DNA of 58,312 nucleotides from positions 168,663 to 226,974 of the forward strand of contig MNCI01018931.1 in assembly GCA_015680685.1 (NCBI GenBank), in the 5' to 3' direction. This stretch comes from Gnetum montanum (lineage: Eukaryota > Streptophyta > Gnetopsida > Gnetales > Gnetaceae). Below, piece by piece: positions 54,401-58,312 of this stretch (position 1 is its first letter; each line of letters opens with the position of its first letter). The notes under the pieces are model-generated. The model made no database searches. It saw nothing but the letters and a program-made list of their open reading frames with translations, and was not told the origin of the DNA. The position numbers and the translations under genes are program-made.

Positions 54401-54939
54401 GTGCTGTGCTCGTGTTCGAGTGCTTGCATTTTGTATCATGCATCGTGTACTGTGTTTTGCATTGCAACTACTCAGAGAGTCATAGTGTGCAACAGTATAT
54501 CAAGGGTTTTGAGGTGAGTAGTAGACAATGTATCAAGGGGGTGTAATTGAATAGGTTGAGGGGAGCATGATGGGGAAATAAGGGATGTATTGGAAGTTAA
54601 GAATGTACTTATGAATAGATTGATTAACCCAGTCACATGCATCAGGAAGAATGTGATACCTTGTCACCATGATGAAGTGCACTTATGCACGAACACCTCA
54701 GGCATGTCATCCTGCAAACACAACTCCAAGAAGACAAGAAAAACACAAATGAATCAGTTAACTAAGCACTTTGAACATGAAGATGGAGCCACTGTGTGCA
54801 ATTTCAAAGCAAACAGAATCATGAACAACATCAACTTCATTAGGTCCATGAGACAAATCATGTAGCAAGTCTTTGTGGAACATGTACAGCCAATTACAGC
54901 AACACATCTTTTCAAGTTTTTCCTAGTTGTTGATGACAT
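54401..54939. other. Non-coding stretch, nothing recognised
   Basis: No supported ORF or repeat. Confidence 0.4.
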
Positions 54940-55483
54940 TGCCAATTTATAGTCTTAGCAAACTGTTGTGGATTAGTTTCACGTCATAACCCTTTGGACA
55001 GTGCTATTTTAGCGTCGTAGCGGATGATGCATTGCTAGTTTATAGTCATAGCGGAATATGAAGACGCAAACCAGTTTATAGTCTTAGTGGAGTCTGGATG
55101 CTAGTTTCACATCATGGTAGATAGATATGGTAGTTTAGCATCATACCGGACAGAGCTCTATGGTGTCAGTTTATTATCTTGACTCTAGGACATTCTATGG
55201 TATCTGTTTTAAGTCATGATGCCAGGACTTATCTGTGGTATCAGTTTTAAGTCATGATGCCAAGACTATTCTATGGTATCATTTTTAAGTCATGATGCCA
55301 GGAATGTTCTGTGGTATTAGTTTTAAGTCATGATTCCAAGACTGTCTGTGGTGCTAGTTTCAAGTCATAGCCCCAAGACCGTTCTATGGTATCAATTTTA
55401 AGTCATGATGCCAAGACTGTCTGTGCCAGTTTATAGTCATAGCGGACTATCTTTGCCAATTTATAGTCATAGCGGACTATGTG
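54940..55483. repeat. Hairpin minisatellite (CAGTTT..AGTCAT..GGACT units)
   Basis: At least a dozen diverged units. One type is GCCAGTTTATAGTCATAGCG followed by GACTAT, whose ATAGTC and GACTAT arms form a hairpin. A second type is TGGTATCAGTTTTAAGTCAT followed by GATGCCAAGACTGTTCTA, spaced about 47 bases (55200-55430). A related single unit lies inside the E5 coding region at about 57168-57193. Confidence 0.75.
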
Positions 55484-55945
55484 TGCTTACCTTGCTTGTG
55501 TAAGGTGTGATGCTACATGCATGGTCATGATGTGTGCGTGCGAGATCCTGCAAAAATCAACTAGGAAGAAAACAACATCAAGCAACACCTGTTGTACGAA
55601 GAGTTAAAATGTATGAATAAGAGAAAAGTAATGCAAAAAGTAATAGTTTTAGGCCGTTCCGAGCCGTAGGCTAGCTTAAGGCCTTTTCAGGCCAAGTGTT
55701 TTTGTAGTTTTATGTTTTTTATGTTTTTCAAATGCAATGTGTAAACTAAGTTGACGAATGTGTAAACAAAGCAAAATGCATGATCTAAGTGAGTGGGCAA
55801 AATGTAAATGCATAAGCTAGTGCAATGTAAACAAAAGTCAAAAATGCATGCAAAGGATAGGCATGTACCCACAATTTTCGCCAAGGGAATATCTTGGTCA
55901 TGTAGTTGCTTCCTAACCAAGCATGGATTAGGGAGCATGCAAGGT
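55484..55945. other. Non-coding stretch after the E5 protease
   Basis: No RT wording follows the protease on the minus strand. AAAATGTAAATG-like repeats (55730-55850) are all that is seen. Confidence 0.5.
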
Positions 55946-56788
55946 TTAGGATCCTCTAGGGGGGTTGTTGGCTTCAACCACTTGTTCAGGTGTGTTAGCC
56001 TTAGGTGTGGTGTTGGTTACCGTAGGTGTACCACCAAGAAACTCTTCTTCTAAGACTTGCGCTATGTCTATGTCGTGGATAGTCCAAAAGGAAGCATTAT
56101 CACCATGGATGATAACCTGACCACCTTCGTATGGAAGGTGGATTTCTTGGTGGATGGGAGAGGAGATGGCCCTTAGTTGGGCTAGCCAAGGCCTTTCTAG
56201 AATTATGTTGAAACCTGGCATCTCCTCTATGATAGTGAAATCTGCACTAGTGGGGAATTACTCTCCTACCACAAAGGCTAAGTTGATTATACCTCTGACT
56301 ATGACACATGATCTATTGAAGGATTTTAGACATGTGGTTTTGGTTGGCCTGATTTCATCTGCCAGGCCTAGCTTGTCGATGATAGAGTACAAGACTACGT
56401 TTGTTGCTGCACCATCGTCAACATGTACTCTGCGGATGGTACATTGTCCAACATGAATGCTAATGGATAGTGGAGTTGTAGTGACCTCCCCTTGTGCGGG
56501 GTTGACTTTGATTACATCATCGCGAAAGGCTAAGGTTGCTAAACCCAATTTTGGTGGTGTAGGAGGTAACATTGTTGCATGGATGGATGCCTCATTTGCA
56601 AGAATGTCCTCCATAATAGGAATGGAGGCCAAAATTTGGGCCAATGCTTGGCAGTGAGCAGATGAGGTCATGACCAAGTCGTATAAGCTCAACGTTGTGC
56701 TCTTTTTCTTGAGCATTTGCTTCACCTCAGTTAGTGAAGCTACAAAGTCCTTATCATTAGCTGTTGTGTTGGCCTTGATTCCCTCCAT
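55946..56788 (-). pseudogene. E5 protease region (Tat/Ogre-like), nearly open
   Basis: On the minus strand, an open stretch at 56788-56258 runs from MEGIKANTTANDKDF and contains FRDDVIKVNPAQGEVTTTPL. It continues ISIHVGQCTIRRVHVDDGAA with TNVVLYSIIDKLGL. This is the retropepsin-like core, with DGA where relatives usually have DGS. After a stop, 56221-55946 carries MPGFNIILERPWLAQLRAI and SPIHQEIHLPYEGGQ, matching the second conserved block of the family (ILGRPWLH..ST.HQ). It ends with a Thr/Pro-rich tail at 55946. In Tat/Ogre relatives RT follows at once; here no RT is seen. Confidence 0.8.
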
Positions 56789-57459
56789 GTGGCTTGAGAG
56801 ACTGATCTCTCAGGAACGGGACTTGGGCCTGGTTTTCTTGGCCTGCTTGGGGGTAGGGGCCCCAATGCTTGGTTGTTGCTCGCTAGTTGTGGCCTTTGCT
56901 TCATCCATGGGGGTTGCAAGATGCTCATTTGTCCTCTTGCATTGCCATTTAATGGACCTACCTGAGTTGCTAGTGGGATCAACCTTTGAGGGAGGAGAGA
57001 TTGAGATGTTGCCCACTGTTGGGATTCGGGTAGATGAGGGCCATCACGTTGTGGCACCCTTATGAAAAATGATGGTTTAGGAGTTGTTGTAGCATTTTTT
57101 GTATGACTAACTTGTTGTGGCACCTTGATGATGAAAGGTTGCCTAGTAATTATTGTTGTTGCGCTATGCCAGTTTAACGTCTTAGCAGACGACTGGTTTG
57201 GGACTTTGACCACAAAGGGTGTTGCAGGTGCCTGAGGTGGCACTTTGATAACCAAGGAAGGCCTCTTGCTTGTGGAGGCTACAGGGACCTTTGCCTTGTT
57301 AGGAGGCACACGGATCACAAGAGGTTGTTGCATAAGTTTGGGTTTGCCACCTATGCTAATTGAGTTTATGACATAGGAGGCATCGTCTGTGTTGGATTGA
57401 CTCACCATGTTGATCACCAATTGGCCTTGTTCTATCTTTCTTTGCAAGTCATCTTGCAA
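56740..57459 (-). pseudogene. E5 gag-protease linker with repeated P-(hydrophobic)-VP motifs
   Basis: 239 open codons. Five copies of a motif occur: PLVIRVPP, SLVIKVPP, PFVVKVPN, PFIIKVPQ and SFFIRVPQ, separated by about 15-30 residues rich in Pro, Thr, Ala and Lys. The latter half is Pro/Gln/Arg-rich. In Tat-like elements one VIQVP-type motif is usual between zinc knuckle and protease, so this is an expansion (from memory of the family). It overlaps the upstream end of the protease frame by 49 bases, so at least one shift separates them. Confidence 0.7.
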
Positions 57460-57923
57460 ATCATGACATTTTTCTATACTATGACCAGATAACTAGTGGT
57501 AATGACAATATTGGTCCAATTTAAAATGTTGTGGGACTAGGGGCTCATTTGGTACTACTAATGTGGGGTTCCTTAGTAGTTCACAGTACCTATCATATTT
57601 TTGGCAAGTAATCACCGACACGTGTTTGTGTTAGATTTTCCCGGCTTTCAAGAGTTGCTCTAGTAGTTGAGAGGGTTGCATTGGTAATGGTATATACTTT
57701 GAGTGGTCCTTGGGTTGAAAGTTGGGCCTTGGGGTGGCCCCTATCGATGTAGGTGAGTTTGTGCCATAGTTGGAAGCTTTGTCAGCTGGGGCTTTAGGTT
57801 GCTTAGCTGTTGGGCCCCAGTTGGTTACTTTTCTGCTTGCAGCCACTTTCACTATTGTTGTGTTTTGCTTCTGAGTGTGTTTCTTTATATAGGCCACATA
57901 AGCTGGGTCATTGCTTGATTGTG
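57455..57923 (-). pseudogene. gag: E5 gag C-terminus with zinc knuckle, cut by an LTR
   Basis: On the minus strand, an open stretch from 57957 enters gag after the LTR end. It contains VAYIKKHTQKQNTTIVK and YIPLPMQPSQLLEQLLKAGK, the typical Tat lead-in. After a stop, FKLDQYCHYH, then a TAG, then LSGHSIEKCHDLQDDL makes a CxxH..H..C-type knuckle. It then runs into the linker at 57459. The upstream part of gag is outside the window, or beyond the family-A LTR that starts at 57924. Confidence 0.8.
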
Positions 57924-58104
57924 TGATGAGTGGCGAGGTACCCCTACACTCAACCATACGAATACGAGCGTGTACGCGCGATCCGGTCGAACTCCGCAGA
58001 CTAAATGCCTTAACGCCACAAGAAACACTTGGGGTTAATCGTTCGTTGTCTTCCCAGGCTTGCTTGTATGTGTCACGGTGTATGGTTAAGCAAGTCTGAG
58101 GTAT
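57924..58104 (-). repeat. LTR family A, partial, inserted in E5 gag
   Basis: On the plus strand, TGATGAGTGGCGAGGTACCC and on matches 33020 and 38213 onward. It stops at the lone n at 58105. It joins E5 coding sequence directly, without a primer site, so it is the end of an inserted LTR. Confidence 0.85.
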
Positions 58105-58105
58105 N

Positions 58106-58312
58106 AGTTTGTGCCATAGTTGGAAGCTTTGTCAGCTGGGGCTTTAGGTTGCTTAGCTGTTGGGCCCCAGTTGGTTACTTTTCTGCTTGCAGCCACTTTC
58201 ACTATTGTTGTGTTTTGCTTCTGAGTGTGTTTCTTTATATAGGCCACATAAGCTGGGTCATTGCTTGATTGTGTGATGAGTGGCGAGGTACCCCTACACT
58301 CAACCATACGAA
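58106..58312. repeat. Exact repeat of 57756-57962 (probable assembly artefact)
   Basis: 207 bases, offset by exactly 350, seem identical and include the E5 gag to LTR junction (58274 equals 57924). It follows a single n. The likely cause is an overlapping contig placed end to end without merging. It encodes the same gag stretch (minus strand) as 57957-57756. Confidence 0.85.

Noticed and set aside
54940-55483. CRISPR-like array
   Set aside because: Units are diverged, contiguous and lack unique spacers of constant size, and the setting is plant nuclear DNA.

Overview
The window is plant nuclear DNA made almost entirely of nested, decayed long terminal repeat (LTR) retrotransposons. The evidence is Ty3/gypsy pol domains with Athila/Tat-type wording, primer-binding sites complementary to tRNA-Asp, plant-type Ty3/gypsy capsid-like gag domains, and one fragment of a plant S-domain (G-type lectin) receptor-like kinase. 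It fits a large, repeat-rich seed-plant genome; I cannot name the species. I found no intact host gene, no rRNA or tRNA gene and no CRISPR array. All assignments are by eye from translation and motif comparison.

Layout, left to right. 1-636: end of an LTR of family A. 730-13754 (+): E1, a 13-kb autonomous-type element (LTR family B) with gag, protease, RT, RNase H and integrase remnants, a 1.6-kb non-coding spacer, an internal TATA promoter, a 306-bp intron and a long extra 3' ORF before the 3' LTR. 13849-20619 (+): A, a gag-protease element without RT or integrase, bounded by perfect AGATC target duplications. 20843-49862 (-): E3 (LTR family C), bounded by perfect ATTAA duplications. E3 has E1's gene order and carries a kinase-gene fragment between its spacer and its 3' ORF. 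Element D (29700-43295, -) sits inside E3's integrase gene. D has lost pol and keeps gag and the 3' ORF. D's 3' ORF was in turn split by A' (33020-38610, -), a gag-only relative of A. D also holds a small C-rich-TIR element around an N gap. 49863-55945: no recognisable gene, but three unusual repeat arrays and a reverse-strand TATA box. 55946-57923 (-): gag and protease of a different, Tat/Ogre-like element (E5), cut by another family-A LTR. The last 207 bases exactly repeat 57756-57962 after a single n and are probably an assembly artefact.

The most interesting system is the shared 3' ORF module of E1, D and E3: a roughly 900-codon protein (globular N-terminal half, long heptad-rich half, conserved C-terminus) whose ATG lies directly after a conserved intron acceptor. 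Intron lengths are 306, 301 and (with a decayed donor) 306 bases, and internal TATA boxes lie upstream in E1 and E3. This looks like a separately transcribed, spliced accessory gene of an Athila-like lineage. The pol-less A and A' elements look like non-autonomous derivatives sharing the same spacer and LTR grammar.
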